Notes under the pieces: model-generated
Database searches by the model: none
The model's input: the letters and a program-made list of their open reading frames with translations, nothing else
Told to the model about the DNA's origin: nothing
DNA from: JBDTRY01 sp039931435
Lineage (GTDB): Bacteria; Acidobacteriota; Thermoanaerobaculia; Gp7-AA8
Length of the DNA: 38,353 nt
Reading direction: 5' to 3'
NCBI GenBank assembly: GCA_039931435.1
Contig: JBDTRY010000013.1
Location: forward strand, 1-38,353
Shown: piece after piece, positions 16,148 through 23,563 of the stretch
How positions within the stretch are numbered: position 1 is the first letter of the stretch
How the letters are laid out: the number at the start of each line of letters is the position of its first letter
Program-made: the position numbers and the translations under genes

Positions 16148-18139
16148 ATGAACAGACAGCCCGCATTCAAGCACGATTTCTCACGGAGCCGGTCTCTCCT
16201 CCTGATTCTGGCACTGGCTCCGGTAGCCATGGCGTTCAGCCAGGGAGCCCTCGCCCAGCAGATCCAGCTTCAGCAGATCGCATCGGGTCTCAGTTCCCCG
16301 GTCGGCATTACCCCGCCGGGGGACGGTTCCGGGAGGCTGTTCATCACCCAGCAGACCGGAACCATCGTCATCTACAACGGCGGGGCAACTCTGCCTACGT
16401 TCCTTGACGTGACATCGAAGATTGCCTGCTGCGGGGAACGAGGACTTCTGGGACTGGCCTTTCATCCCGGCTACGCGTCGAACGGGTTCTTCTTCATCGA
16501 ATACACGGCCACGAACGGAGACCTGGTCGTGGAGCGCTACCAGCGTTCTGCAAACCCCCTGATCGCCGACGCGAACTCCGTAAAAGAGATCATCAGAATT
16601 CCTCATCCCCTGACGAATCACAACGGCGGGAACCTCGCTTTCGGCGCTGACGGCTATCTCTACATGGGAACCGGTGATGGGGGCGGCGGGGGGGACACCG
16701 ACAACCGCGCACAGAATCTCAACGATCTGATGGGTAAGATCCTCCGGCTGGACATTGATGCCACCGGCGTTTCCTACGCCGTTCCCGCCTCCAATCCTTT
16801 CCGAGGTCAGAGTGGAAAACGGGGCGAGATCTGGGCTTACGGCGTACGGAATCCATGGCGATTTTCGTTCGACCGCGTCACCCGCGACCTCTTCATCGGA
16901 GATGTGGGACAGGGCGCGCGGGAAGAAATCGATTTCCAGCCAGCGAACAGCGCCGGAGGTACGAACTACGGCTGGCGGCTCATGGAAGGATTCAGCTGCT
17001 ACAACCCGTCCAGCAACTGCAACGACGGTTCGTTGACCCTCCCGATTCTCGACTACGACCATTCGCTGGGTATCGCGGTCACCGGTGGTTACCGCTATCG
17101 GGGCACGGCCTCCCCCGACCTCGACGGTATCTACTTTTACGGAGATTATGGTTCCGGACGCCTCTGGGGAGCAACGCAGGGGGCGGGTGGAACCTGGTCC
17201 ACCACACAACTTCTGTCCACTGGCCTCTCGATCTCCTCGTTTGGTGAAGACGAACAGGGCGAGATTTACATCGTCAACCTCTCCGGAACGGTATCGCGAA
17301 TCGTTTCAGCGGGGATTCGAATCTCCCCAGATCCCATCCAGGTCTGCGACGGTTCAGGCCTTGGGACAGCTTCGTTGAGCTGGAACTTTCCGCAGGCCCA
17401 GATCGTCGAGATCCGGCTCGGTTCTCCTTCCGGACCACTTTTTGCCCGTTCCGCAAGCGCCGGATCGGCAGCGACCGGCCGCTGGGTTCGGAACGGCACA
17501 GCGTTTTACGCGCAGGACGTCACCGGAGGCAAGGCTCTCACTGCTGCAAACACTCTGGGAATCGTGACCGCGAAGGTGACCTGCTTCCAGGCCACTCCCA
17601 ATCCGATTCAGGTATGCGACGGCTCGGGGCTCGGAACAACACAGCTGCAATGGAGTTTCCCGACTGCCGGGATTGTCGAGGTCCGTCTTGGAAGTCCAGG
17701 CGGTCCGATCTTCAGCAGGTCGGGCTCGAGCGCTTCCGCTACGACGGGACGGTGGGTCCGCAACGGAATGACGTTCTACGCTCAGGATGTGACCGGCGGA
17801 AAACCACTCATTGCCGCAAACACCCTGGGCGTTCTGACTGTCAATGTCCTCTGTTTCTCGGCTACACCGAATCCGATTCAGGTCTGCAATGGTTCAGGTC
17901 TGGGCGCGACCAGTCTGCAGTGGAACTTCCCCGGTGTTCAGGCCGTGGAAGTCCGTCTGGCCGGACCGTCAGGGAAACTGTTTGCCAGATCGGGATCGAC
18001 CGGAGTGGCCTCGACAGGTAGCTGGGTTCCGAACGGCCTGACGTTTTACGCCCAGAATGTGTCAGGAGGTCTCCCGCTCACCAGTGCGAACACGCTGGGA
18101 ACAACGACCGTGACCCACACGAATCAAGGTTGTCCCTGA
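16148..18139 (+). CDS. Secreted PQQ-dependent sugar dehydrogenase (GSDH type) with three C-terminal repeats
   Basis: An exported beta-propeller dehydrogenase of the soluble glucose/sorbosone dehydrogenase family; the expected reaction is PQQ-linked oxidation of a sugar aldose. A signal peptide covers about 1-36 (cleavage near ALA-QQ). The propeller (37-385) shows GSGRLFITQQTGTI, GERGLLGLAFHPGYASNG, NHNGGNLAFGADGYLYMGTG, IWAYGVRNPWRFSFD and FIGDVGQGAREEID, all family landmarks. From about residue 393 to the end are three tandem 90-residue modules. Each begins near PIQVC(D/N)GSGLG, has one cysteine there and another near its end, and contains (R/S)WVxNGxxFYAQ(D/N)V. GGAG seven bases before the ATG supports the start. 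Substrate is not determined, and no PQQ synthesis genes are nearby. Confidence 0.88.
   Translation: MNRQPAFKHDFSRSRSLLLILALAPVAMAFSQGALAQQIQLQQIASGLSSPVGITPPGDGSGRLFITQQTGTIVIYNGGATLPTFLDVTSKIACCGERGLLGLAFHPGYASNGFFFIEYTATNGDLVVERYQRSANPLIADANSVKEIIRIPHPLTNHNGGNLAFGADGYLYMGTGDGGGGGDTDNRAQNLNDLMGKILRLDIDATGVSYAVPASNPFRGQSGKRGEIWAYGVRNPWRFSFDRVTRDLFIGDVGQGAREEIDFQPANSAGGTNYGWRLMEGFSCYNPSSNCNDGSLTLPILDYDHSLGIAVTGGYRYRGTASPDLDGIYFYGDYGSGRLWGATQGAGGTWSTTQLLSTGLSISSFGEDEQGEIYIVNLSGTVSRIVSAGIRISPDPIQVCDGSGLGTASLSWNFPQAQIVEIRLGSPSGPLFARSASAGSAATGRWVRNGTAFYAQDVTGGKALTAANTLGIVTAKVTCFQATPNPIQVCDGSGLGTTQLQWSFPTAGIVEVRLGSPGGPIFSRSGSSASATTGRWVRNGMTFYAQDVTGGKPLIAANTLGVLTVNVLCFSATPNPIQVCNGSGLGATSLQWNFPGVQAVEVRLAGPSGKLFARSGSTGVASTGSWVPNGLTFYAQNVSGGLPLTSANTLGTTTVTHTNQGCP
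17327..18136 (+). repeat. Three in-frame 270-bp coding repeats
   Basis: The anchor hexamer that opens the QVC motif recurs at exactly 270-bp spacing (around 17341, 17611 and 17881), giving three 90-residue modules. Copies two and three share ATCCGATTCAGGT and neighbouring blocks at the DNA level, pointing to duplication rather than convergence. Confidence 0.92.
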
Positions 18140-18172
18140 ACCGGCGGTCCTCGATCACCCATCACGCCGGCA

Positions 18173-18193
18173 CCTGGGCCCTTCCCGCCCAGG
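18173..18193. other. GC-rich hairpin downstream of the sugar dehydrogenase gene
   Basis: CCTGGGC (18173-18179) and GCCCAGG (18187-18193) form a perfect 7-bp stem with a 7-nt loop, 33 bases after the stop codon. There is no T-run, so it would at most be a non-canonical terminator or an mRNA-end stabiliser. Confidence 0.4.
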
Positions 18194-18230
18194 ACGAAAC
18201 AACGCGCACGGTCTCGTGGCGCCGCACAAG

Positions 18231-18236
18231 TACAAT
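18231..18236 (+). promoter_or_regulatory. Putative -10 box giving a leaderless hydroxyacid dehydrogenase mRNA
   Basis: TACAAT is followed by six bases and then the ATG at 18243, so a start site 6-7 bases downstream would coincide with the A of the ATG. No Shine-Dalgarno is present, consistent with leaderless initiation. The -35 region does not match consensus. Confidence 0.4.
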
Positions 18237-18242
18237 CTAACG

Positions 18243-19205
18243 ATGCCTCGCGTATTCGTCGCCGCCGATGTTGGCGCGTCCCTGCTCGACAGAATCCTCG
18301 CCGACGAACGTTTCGACACGCGTTACGAGGTGCTACGCAGTCACGACGAACTCGTTGACCGTGTTGGGGACGCCGAGGCGCTGGTCACGCGGCATCACAA
18401 TCGAGTCGACAGCTCAGTGTTCGCCGCCGCACCGGAACTGCGTCTTCTGGCGCAGGGGACGAGCGGCCTGGACAACATCGATCTGGCCGCAGCAGATCGA
18501 AACAATGTCACCGTACTGGGCTTGCCCGGGCAGAATGCCAATGCCGTCGCCGAACTCGTACTGGCGCACATGATCGCGCTCACGCGGTCCGTAGCGGAGT
18601 ACAACGAGATGGTCCGGGCTGGAAAGTGGGAGCGCGACAGTTGCGTGCAGCGGAGGGAACTTCGTTCTTACACGCTCGGAATCGTCGGTCTGGGGAGGGT
18701 CGGCGGCCGCGTGGCGACAATAGCCCGCCACTTCGGAGTGGCCGTGACTGCCTATGATCCTTATCTCCGTGAGCCGGCCTTCGCGGACAGGGAGGCCAGG
18801 CGCTCTTCCACCCTGGAGGAGCTATTGGCATCGTCAGAAATTCTTACGCTGCACGTTCCTCTCACCGAAGAGACCCGGGGGATGATCGGAGCGGCACAGC
18901 TGGACAGCCTGCCCTCAGGAGCGTTCGTGATCAACACCTGCCGGGGGCCCGTCCTCGATCTGCAGGCACTGTTCGACCGGATCGATGATCACCGCATCGC
19001 CGGAGCGGCACTCGACGTTTACGACCCCGAGCCGCCGGAAGGGCTGAGGTGGCCGGACCGGACGAAGTTGATCCTTACGCCACACATTGCCGGTTGCAGC
19101 AGAGAATCGAAAGCGTCCATCGGTGCCATGCTCTACGACAGAATCTGTAAGTTCTTCGGGTTGGAGCCACGAACGGCGGAGATTACCGCCGACGAGCAGC
19201 TATGA
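18243..19205 (+). CDS. D-isomer-specific 2-hydroxyacid dehydrogenase
   Basis: An NAD-dependent dehydrogenase of the phosphoglycerate/hydroxypyruvate/lactate group; 320 residues, the usual length without an ACT domain. The nucleotide-binding motif is LGIVGLGRVGGRVA (GxGxxG). The catalytic arginine lies in INTCRGPVLD, the glutamate in DVYDPEPPEG and the histidine in LILTPHIAGCS. The missing C-terminal regulatory domain argues against a classic ACT-type SerA, and the substrate is open. The ATG at 18243 is preferred to 18216, which would lie upstream of the -10-like TACAAT. The last six bases overlap the end of the convergent hutI gene. Confidence 0.9.
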   Translation: MPRVFVAADVGASLLDRILADERFDTRYEVLRSHDELVDRVGDAEALVTRHHNRVDSSVFAAAPELRLLAQGTSGLDNIDLAAADRNNVTVLGLPGQNANAVAELVLAHMIALTRSVAEYNEMVRAGKWERDSCVQRRELRSYTLGIVGLGRVGGRVATIARHFGVAVTAYDPYLREPAFADREARRSSTLEELLASSEILTLHVPLTEETRGMIGAAQLDSLPSGAFVINTCRGPVLDLQALFDRIDDHRIAGAALDVYDPEPPEGLRWPDRTKLILTPHIAGCSRESKASIGAMLYDRICKFFGLEPRTAEITADEQL

Positions 19206-20453
19206 CAGCAACGGTTTTCCGTCACGATATACATGCGTGACGAGATTCACCCCGAAGTGATAGACGAGGTGAAGATAGTTCGGTGCGTCGATAAGCACCA
19301 GATCCGCCCTCTTCCCTTCCTCGATCGTTCCGGTCTCGCCGGCAAGGCCAAGAGAGTAGGCACCGTTGAGAGTCGCAGCGCATAACGCTTCTTCAACGGT
19401 CATCTTCATGCGCAGGCAGGCCAGCTGAACCACGATCTGCATGGACTCCGTCATCGAGGATCCAGGATTGCAATCGGTGGAAAGCGAAACGACGGCGCCG
19501 GCGTCGATGAGCGCACGCGCTGGAGCGAAGCGTTCTGACATGAGAAAGAAACTGGTGCCCGGAAGCAGATTGGCCACCGTGTTGGAAGCCGCCAGCGAAG
19601 CGATTCCGGATTCCGATACGCACATGAGGTGGTCGGCCGATGCCGCTCCCAACTCTACGGCCAGCGCCGCTCCACCGGTATCGCTCAACTCGTCTGCGTG
19701 AAGACGCGGGCGCATCCCGAGCTCGAGCCCGCGCAGAAGAATTCTACGGCCCTCGTCCGCGGTAAAGACTCCCCGTTCGACGAAAACATCGCAGAACGTC
19801 GCCAGACCCCTGGTGGCGACTGCGGGTAGAATCTCGCCGATAATCGTGGCGATGTACTCCTCCCTCCCCTTGCCATTCCCGCGAGGCTCGGGAGGAAACT
19901 CGTGAGCAGCGAGACAGGTGGACACCAGCCGCACCGGTGAGCGCGGCTGCGCCTTGCGCAGAGAATCGAGCTGTTTGATTTCGTCGAGGAGATTGAGGCC
20001 GTAACCGCTTTTGGCCTCTGCGGTCGTCGTTCCGTATGCAGCCATCGTACGCGTGCGAGAGAGGACGAGTTCCGTGAGAGTCTCCTCGTCCGCGGCCCGG
20101 GTGGAGCGGACGCTGGAAGCAATCCCTCCTCCCGATGCGGCAATCTGCTCGTAGGACTCCCCTTCAAGCCTTCGGTTGAATTCCGATTCACGGAATCCGG
20201 CGAACGGCAAATGTGTGTGGCCATCGACGAATCCGGGAATGGCCGTCGCTCCCCTTGCGTCGAGGTCGGCATCGATGCGTGTACGAAGGTCCGCTGGCAT
20301 GTCCCTCTCGCGTCCGGCGAAAGCAAAGCGATCGCCCTCGACGACGATCACCGGATTCTCGACGATCGTCAGCTGACGCAGAGCCCCGCGCCGCAGCGGC
20401 AGGGCTCCGCGCGGAGTAGCCAGCTGCGAGAGGTTGTGTATGAGAGTAGCCAA
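19200..20453 (-). CDS. hutI: Imidazolonepropionase HutI
   Basis: Hydrolyses 4-imidazolone-5-propanoate to N-formimino-L-glutamate in histidine breakdown. The 417-residue protein matches the family: metal-binding HTH in IPGFVDGHTHLPFAG, the substrate segment AEAKSGYGL, CLAAHEFPPE, HADELSDTGGA, and the active-site STDCNPGSS. The start is TTG at 20453; the hexamer TATCAT ends seven bases before it and could be a -10 box. No hutU, hutH or hutG is in the window, so any histidine pathway is split. It lies 47 bases downstream of divIVA on the same strand, and its end overlaps the convergent dehydrogenase by six bases. Confidence 0.95.
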   Translation of the reverse strand: MATLIHNLSQLATPRGALPLRRGALRQLTIVENPVIVVEGDRFAFAGRERDMPADLRTRIDADLDARGATAIPGFVDGHTHLPFAGFRESEFNRRLEGESYEQIAASGGGIASSVRSTRAADEETLTELVLSRTRTMAAYGTTTAEAKSGYGLNLLDEIKQLDSLRKAQPRSPVRLVSTCLAAHEFPPEPRGNGKGREEYIATIIGEILPAVATRGLATFCDVFVERGVFTADEGRRILLRGLELGMRPRLHADELSDTGGAALAVELGAASADHLMCVSESGIASLAASNTVANLLPGTSFFLMSERFAPARALIDAGAVVSLSTDCNPGSSMTESMQIVVQLACLRMKMTVEEALCAATLNGAYSLGLAGETGTIEEGKRADLVLIDAPNYLHLVYHFGVNLVTHVYRDGKPLLS

Positions 20454-20460
20454 CGGCGCG

Positions 20461-20466
20461 ATGATA
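20461..20466 (-). promoter_or_regulatory. Putative -10 box for hutI
   Basis: TATCAT on the minus strand ends seven bases before the TTG start of hutI. Just upstream, 20474-20488 forms a 6-bp hairpin (AGCCAG, CTGGCT) that may close the divIVA transcript. No -35 match is seen. Confidence 0.3.
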
Positions 20467-20500
20467 CGCAGGAAGCCAGGCGCTGGCTACGGAGTGCTAC

Positions 20501-21013
20501 TCAGCCCCGGCGATCGTCGGCGGTTTTTCTGTAGAGCTGCGTGATCGGCAGATCGTTCGCTTCCTGCTCGGCGTCGAGCACGATCATCTGCTGGAACGTG
20601 TCAATGATCGCACTAAGTTTGTTTCGGGCAGCCTTGCGCTCGATCTTCAGATCCTGGATGGCACGCTCCAGGTCGCCGATGCGGGTCATGGCCTGCGAGA
20701 TGATGCGTTCGGAGAGAAGCTCAGCATCCTTGATGATCAGCTCGGCTTCGTGCTTGCCGTTTGCGATCACGTCGGCGGAAACCTTCTGCGCGGAGAGAAG
20801 CGTTTCCTTCAGGATCGCCTCCCGCTCGGAATTCTCCCCGATCTGCTCACGCATCAGGGTGTTCTCACGAGCCAGTTTCTCGGTGTCCTTGAGCAACTGC
20901 TCGATTTCATCTCCGACCAGTTGCAGATAGGCGTGAACTTCGTCGATTCCATACCCGCGGAATGCTTTGCCGAAGGACTGCTTCTGTATGTCGAGGGGTG
21001 TTAACCGATCCAT
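20501..21013 (-). CDS. DivIVA-domain protein
   Basis: A 170-residue coiled-coil protein of the DivIVA/GpsB family, which binds curved membrane and organises growth and division sites in Gram-positive bacteria. The N-terminus LTPLDIQKQSFGKAFRGYG is the family's membrane-binding segment, followed by YLQLVGDEIEQLL. The rest is predicted coiled coil to about residue 145. GGAGG seven bases before the ATG makes the start firm. It follows yggT, the order seen in the Gram-positive ylmE-ylmG-divIVA region. Its function in a diderm is not obvious. Confidence 0.9.
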   Translation of the reverse strand: MDRLTPLDIQKQSFGKAFRGYGIDEVHAYLQLVGDEIEQLLKDTEKLARENTLMREQIGENSEREAILKETLLSAQKVSADVIANGKHEAELIIKDAELLSERIISQAMTRIGDLERAIQDLKIERKAARNKLSAIIDTFQQMIVLDAEQEANDLPITQLYRKTADDRRG

Positions 21014-21085
21014 CGCCCCGCCTCCCCGTGCGCTAGTGCGCTTCCCCTGTCATCAGCGTTCGTCAGAACAACCGAGGGAACTCTC

Positions 21086-21421
21086 TCAGAGTATAGGACC
21101 GAAAGCTCTCCACATAAAAGACCGCAGAAAATAAATGGCCAGAAGGAGAAGCATCGGGGACCAGTCGATACCCGCAGTTTTGTGAGCCGGGAGCAGCCGA
21201 CGGAACGGCCGGAGCATGGGCGCGGTGACCCGGCTGAAAAAGTCGTTGATGACGCTCAGCACGTTAAAAAAGCCTCGGTAACGCCAGCGAATCGGAGAAT
21301 GCGAGGCGAAAAGCACGATCCAGGAGAGAATCACCCAGACCAGCACGCTCCAGTAAATGACGTCCAGGACGATGCTGATCACCCCCAGAAGCGACAGAAG
21401 AAACGCGTTTCCGACGTGCAT
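21086..21421 (-). CDS. YggT family membrane protein
   Basis: A 111-residue inner-membrane protein of the YggT/YlmG family, linked to division, osmotic tolerance and, in plastids, nucleoid or thylakoid organisation. Hydrophobic segments lie at about 8-38 and 80-103. Between them is the family motif PIRWRYRGFFNVLSVINDFF followed by TAPMLRPFRRLLP. Its ATG shares one base with the stop codon of the yggS-type gene, so translation is probably coupled. Confidence 0.9.
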   Translation of the reverse strand: MHVGNAFLLSLLGVISIVLDVIYWSVLVWVILSWIVLFASHSPIRWRYRGFFNVLSVINDFFSRVTAPMLRPFRRLLPAHKTAGIDWSPMLLLLAIYFLRSFMWRAFGPIL

Positions 21422-22122
21422 CAGCTCCGCCCCCCGAACAGATAGCTGCCCAGACGCACCATGGTGGCACCCTCTTCGACTGCCATTACGAAATCGCCCG
21501 ACATGCCCATCGACAATACTCCGGAGTCGGGGCCGAGTGCATCTTGAAGCGACCCACTCAGCTTGCGCATCTGCCGGAAGTAATCGCGCGTCTGATTTTC
21601 CTCCGCCAATGGAGGAATGGCCATCAGTCCGCGAACCCGCAACCCCTCTACTGCGGCGGCCTCCCGGGCCATGTCCAGCACGCTCCCGGGCGGCAGGCCG
21701 CTCTTCTGCGGCTCACTGCCGATGTTCACCTGAAAGAGAATGGCCATCTCCCTGCCGGTGGACGCAGCCTCGCGTCCGATCCGTTCCGCCAGAGCAAGGG
21801 AGTCCACTGTCTGAATCACGTCACACAAACGAACAGCATCCCGCACCTTGTTCGACTGAAGATGCCCGATCATGTGCCACCGCGGATGCACCGTGACCTG
21901 ATCCACTTTTTCCCGAAGCTCCTGAACGCGGTTCTCTCCGATGTCCTCGAGCCCGGCGGCCACAGCGGCATCGATGGCGGACGGAGGAAAGGTCTTTGTG
22001 ACGGCAACAACCGTCACATCATCCGTCCGCCCTGATCGAGCGCAGGCCTCGGCAATCTCCCGGCGTGCACGAACGAGCCGTGCGGAGATATCACTCTGCG
22101 CTGCAGGGAAATCGAGCGACAA
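21421..22122 (-). CDS. YggS family PLP-binding protein (PLP homeostasis)
   Basis: A 233-residue alanine-racemase-fold protein that binds pyridoxal phosphate and buffers B6 levels. The PLP lysine is in VAVTKTFPP, and the family motifs GENRVQE, WHMIGHLQSNK and LSMGMSGDF are present. Length is normal. The start is TTG at 22122, with AAGGA five bases before it. Its 5' end overlaps the RNase HI gene by 32 bases and its 3' end touches yggT, so all three are likely cotranscribed. Confidence 0.93.
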   Translation of the reverse strand: MSLDFPAAQSDISARLVRARREIAEACARSGRTDDVTVVAVTKTFPPSAIDAAVAAGLEDIGENRVQELREKVDQVTVHPRWHMIGHLQSNKVRDAVRLCDVIQTVDSLALAERIGREAASTGREMAILFQVNIGSEPQKSGLPPGSVLDMAREAAAVEGLRVRGLMAIPPLAEENQTRDYFRQMRKLSGSLQDALGPDSGVLSMGMSGDFVMAVEEGATMVRLGSYLFGGRS

Positions 22123-22513
22123 CTCGTCCTTCTCCTCGGTCGACGGCGACGTTGGCCAGCCTGTCCGCGTCCTTGTTCCCGCTGCGCAGCGTGTGCCGGA
22201 TCTCGAAGCGGTGAAATCCCTGAGTCAGATATTTCGCGCGCCTGAAGAGCGGCAGCAGATTCGGGTGCTTGACCTGATAGAGCCCGAGCATCTGGTTGAC
22301 CATGAGTAGCGAATCGGAAACCACATCGACGTCCGAGGCACCGAGCTCTTTGGCCACGGTTAGTGCCTCAAGCAGCCCGGAGTACTCGGCAATGTTGTTC
22401 GTTGTGCGCCCCAGAAACCCGGAGATCTCGATGATTTCGTCCTCGAGCCGCAGATAAGCGCCGTACCCTGCCGGACCGGGATTTCCGCGCGAAGCACCGT
22501 CGACAAATGCCAC
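22091..22513 (-). CDS. RNase HI family protein
   Basis: Expected to cleave the RNA strand of RNA-DNA hybrids. The 140-residue product has VDGASRGNPGPAGYG (first catalytic Asp), NNIAEYSGLLEAL (catalytic Glu), VVSDSLLMVNQM (second Asp) and GNKDADRLAN (last Asp), so all four carboxylates are present. The short, compact form resembles RNase HI proteins that follow Zn-ribbon genes in other bacteria. Start: GTG at 22513, five bases after the stop of the Zn-ribbon gene. The open frame continues upstream to 22795, but that part only overlaps the Zn-ribbon gene in another frame. Confidence 0.88.
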   Translation of the reverse strand: MAFVDGASRGNPGPAGYGAYLRLEDEIIEISGFLGRTTNNIAEYSGLLEALTVAKELGASDVDVVSDSLLMVNQMLGLYQVKHPNLLPLFRRAKYLTQGFHRFEIRHTLRSGNKDADRLANVAVDRGEGRVVARFPCSAE

Positions 22514-22518
22514 GATCT

Positions 22519-23229
22519 TCAGGGAGTCTCCGTCTCCAGGTAGAGGACCCGCCTGCACCCTTCGCAGTAGACCAGCTCTCCCCGTTGAAGCTGCTGGCTC
22601 ACCTGGGGACGGATACGGACGCGGCAGGCACCACAGGAGTTCTTCTCCACCAGTGTGATGGCCACGCCCTGCCGATGCGAAAAAATCCGGCGGAACTCGT
22701 TGCGTGCGCGCGGAGGAACTCCGCTCTCGATCCGGGTGATCCGTTCGCGGATGGCAGCGATCTCGGAACGCAGCTCCCCAAGAGAACTTTGCCATTCCTG
22801 ATACGCAGCCTGATGACGATCCTTCAGCGGCGCAGCGGCAACGTTTCCTTCATCGAACTGCTTCTGTGCTTCCTCAGCCTCGGTCATCGTTGCCAGCAGC
22901 AGGTCTTCCTGCTCCTTGACCTGACGGCGGGTGACGTCGATCTCTTTCCACGCCGCCGAATACTGCTGCTGGTTCTTCACCTGCATCAACTGGCCCTGAT
23001 ATTTCTTGAGAAGTTCCTGCTGATCCTGCAGCTCCCCTTCAATGCGCCGGCGCACGGTGGCGAACTGTTCGAGCTGGGTCTGGAGCTGCTCGGCCCGGGC
23101 GCTGGCCTCCTGGTACTCGCGATCCACAGCCGCAAACGAAGCCGGCTTGGTATTCAGTAATTCTTCTTTTTCAGTGAGCTCCGAGAGCGCGGACTGCAAC
23201 TCCCAGAGCTTCTCCACTACTTCGTTCAA
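22519..23229 (-). CDS. Coiled-coil protein with C-terminal C4 zinc ribbon (CT398-like)
   Basis: A 236-residue protein: long coiled coil (about 5-175), then a zinc ribbon with CGAC and, about 20 residues later, CEGC. This is the layout of the CT398/C4-type zinc-ribbon family, whose role is not established, although flagellar and nucleic-acid roles have been proposed. The start is TTG at 23229, preceded by a strong GGAGG five to nine bases upstream. The frame stays open to an ATG at 23358, but that extension would translate the terminator hairpin at 23248-23274, so it is rejected. It is the first gene of a tight (-) operon with RNase HI, yggS and yggT. Confidence 0.87.
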   Translation of the reverse strand: MNEVVEKLWELQSALSELTEKEELLNTKPASFAAVDREYQEASARAEQLQTQLEQFATVRRRIEGELQDQQELLKKYQGQLMQVKNQQQYSAAWKEIDVTRRQVKEQEDLLLATMTEAEEAQKQFDEGNVAAAPLKDRHQAAYQEWQSSLGELRSEIAAIRERITRIESGVPPRARNEFRRIFSHRQGVAITLVEKNSCGACRVRIRPQVSQQLQRGELVYCEGCRRVLYLETETP

Positions 23230-23247
23230 CGGCTTTCCTCCATAGAT

Positions 23248-23274
23248 AAAAAAAGCGTTCCGGTTCCGGAACGC
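23248..23274 (-). terminator. Rho-independent terminator after the tRNA gene
   Basis: On the minus strand GCGTTCCGG and CCGGAACGC form a perfect 9-bp stem (7 bp with a realistic loop), directly followed by seven T (23254-23248). It lies 111 bases downstream of the tRNA 3' end and just before the ribosome-binding site of the Zn-ribbon gene. It should end the tRNA transcript. Confidence 0.85.
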
Positions 23275-23384
23275 CATCACAGTTCGATCGGCTTCTCTCC
23301 CGATCCGGTACGGGCATGCCCGGACCGCACGGGAGTTTCGGACAGACCTGTTTTCCAAGAGTATTCATGAAGATCGTTCCACCC

Positions 23385-23460
23385 TGGTGGGTCCACCAGG
23401 ATTCGAACCTGGGACCTGCCGGTTATGAGCCGGTAGCTCTAACCGCTGAGCTATGGACCC
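23385..23460 (-). tRNA. tRNA with CAU anticodon (elongator Met, or Ile2 if modified)
   Basis: A 76-nt cloverleaf with encoded CCA. Acceptor GGGTCCA pairs with TGGACCC, the D stem is GCTC/GAGC, and the anticodon stem ACCGG/CCGGC has its first pair mismatched. The anticodon loop is CTCATAA, and the T arm is CCAGG-TTCGAAT-CCTGG; the discriminator base is A. The paired 1-72 position excludes an initiator tRNA. Elongator Met and lysidine-modified Ile2 share this anticodon. The loop resembles both, and acceptor positions 4 and 5 (T, C) do not settle it. Confidence 0.93.
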
Positions 23461-23498
23461 CGGCGGGCGATTCTAGCACAGCGATTTTTGGCCCGCCG
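23461..23498. repeat. 8-bp inverted repeat enclosing the tRNA promoter
   Basis: CGGCGGGC (23461-23468) and GCCCGCCG (23491-23498) are perfect inverted copies separated by 22 bases that contain the TAGAAT box and an A5 run (minus strand). Confidence 0.55.
23470..23475 (-). promoter_or_regulatory. -10 box of the tRNA gene
   Basis: TAGAAT on the minus strand lies nine bases before the first tRNA base, the spacing expected for a short 5' leader. It sits inside the spacer of an 8-bp inverted repeat (23461-23468 with 23491-23498). No -35 consensus is found 17 bp upstream. Confidence 0.5.
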
Positions 23499-23563
23499 GA
23501 GGGAGCGGACGGGTGAACGCAGCGTGGGGCGTGGTCGTTCTGTCCCCGAAACGGTCTCCCGCG

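Noticed and set aside
23385..23460. Initiator tRNA-fMet
   Set aside because: The first acceptor pair is a normal G-C, and the three G-C pairs expected next to the anticodon loop of initiators are not present in the right form.
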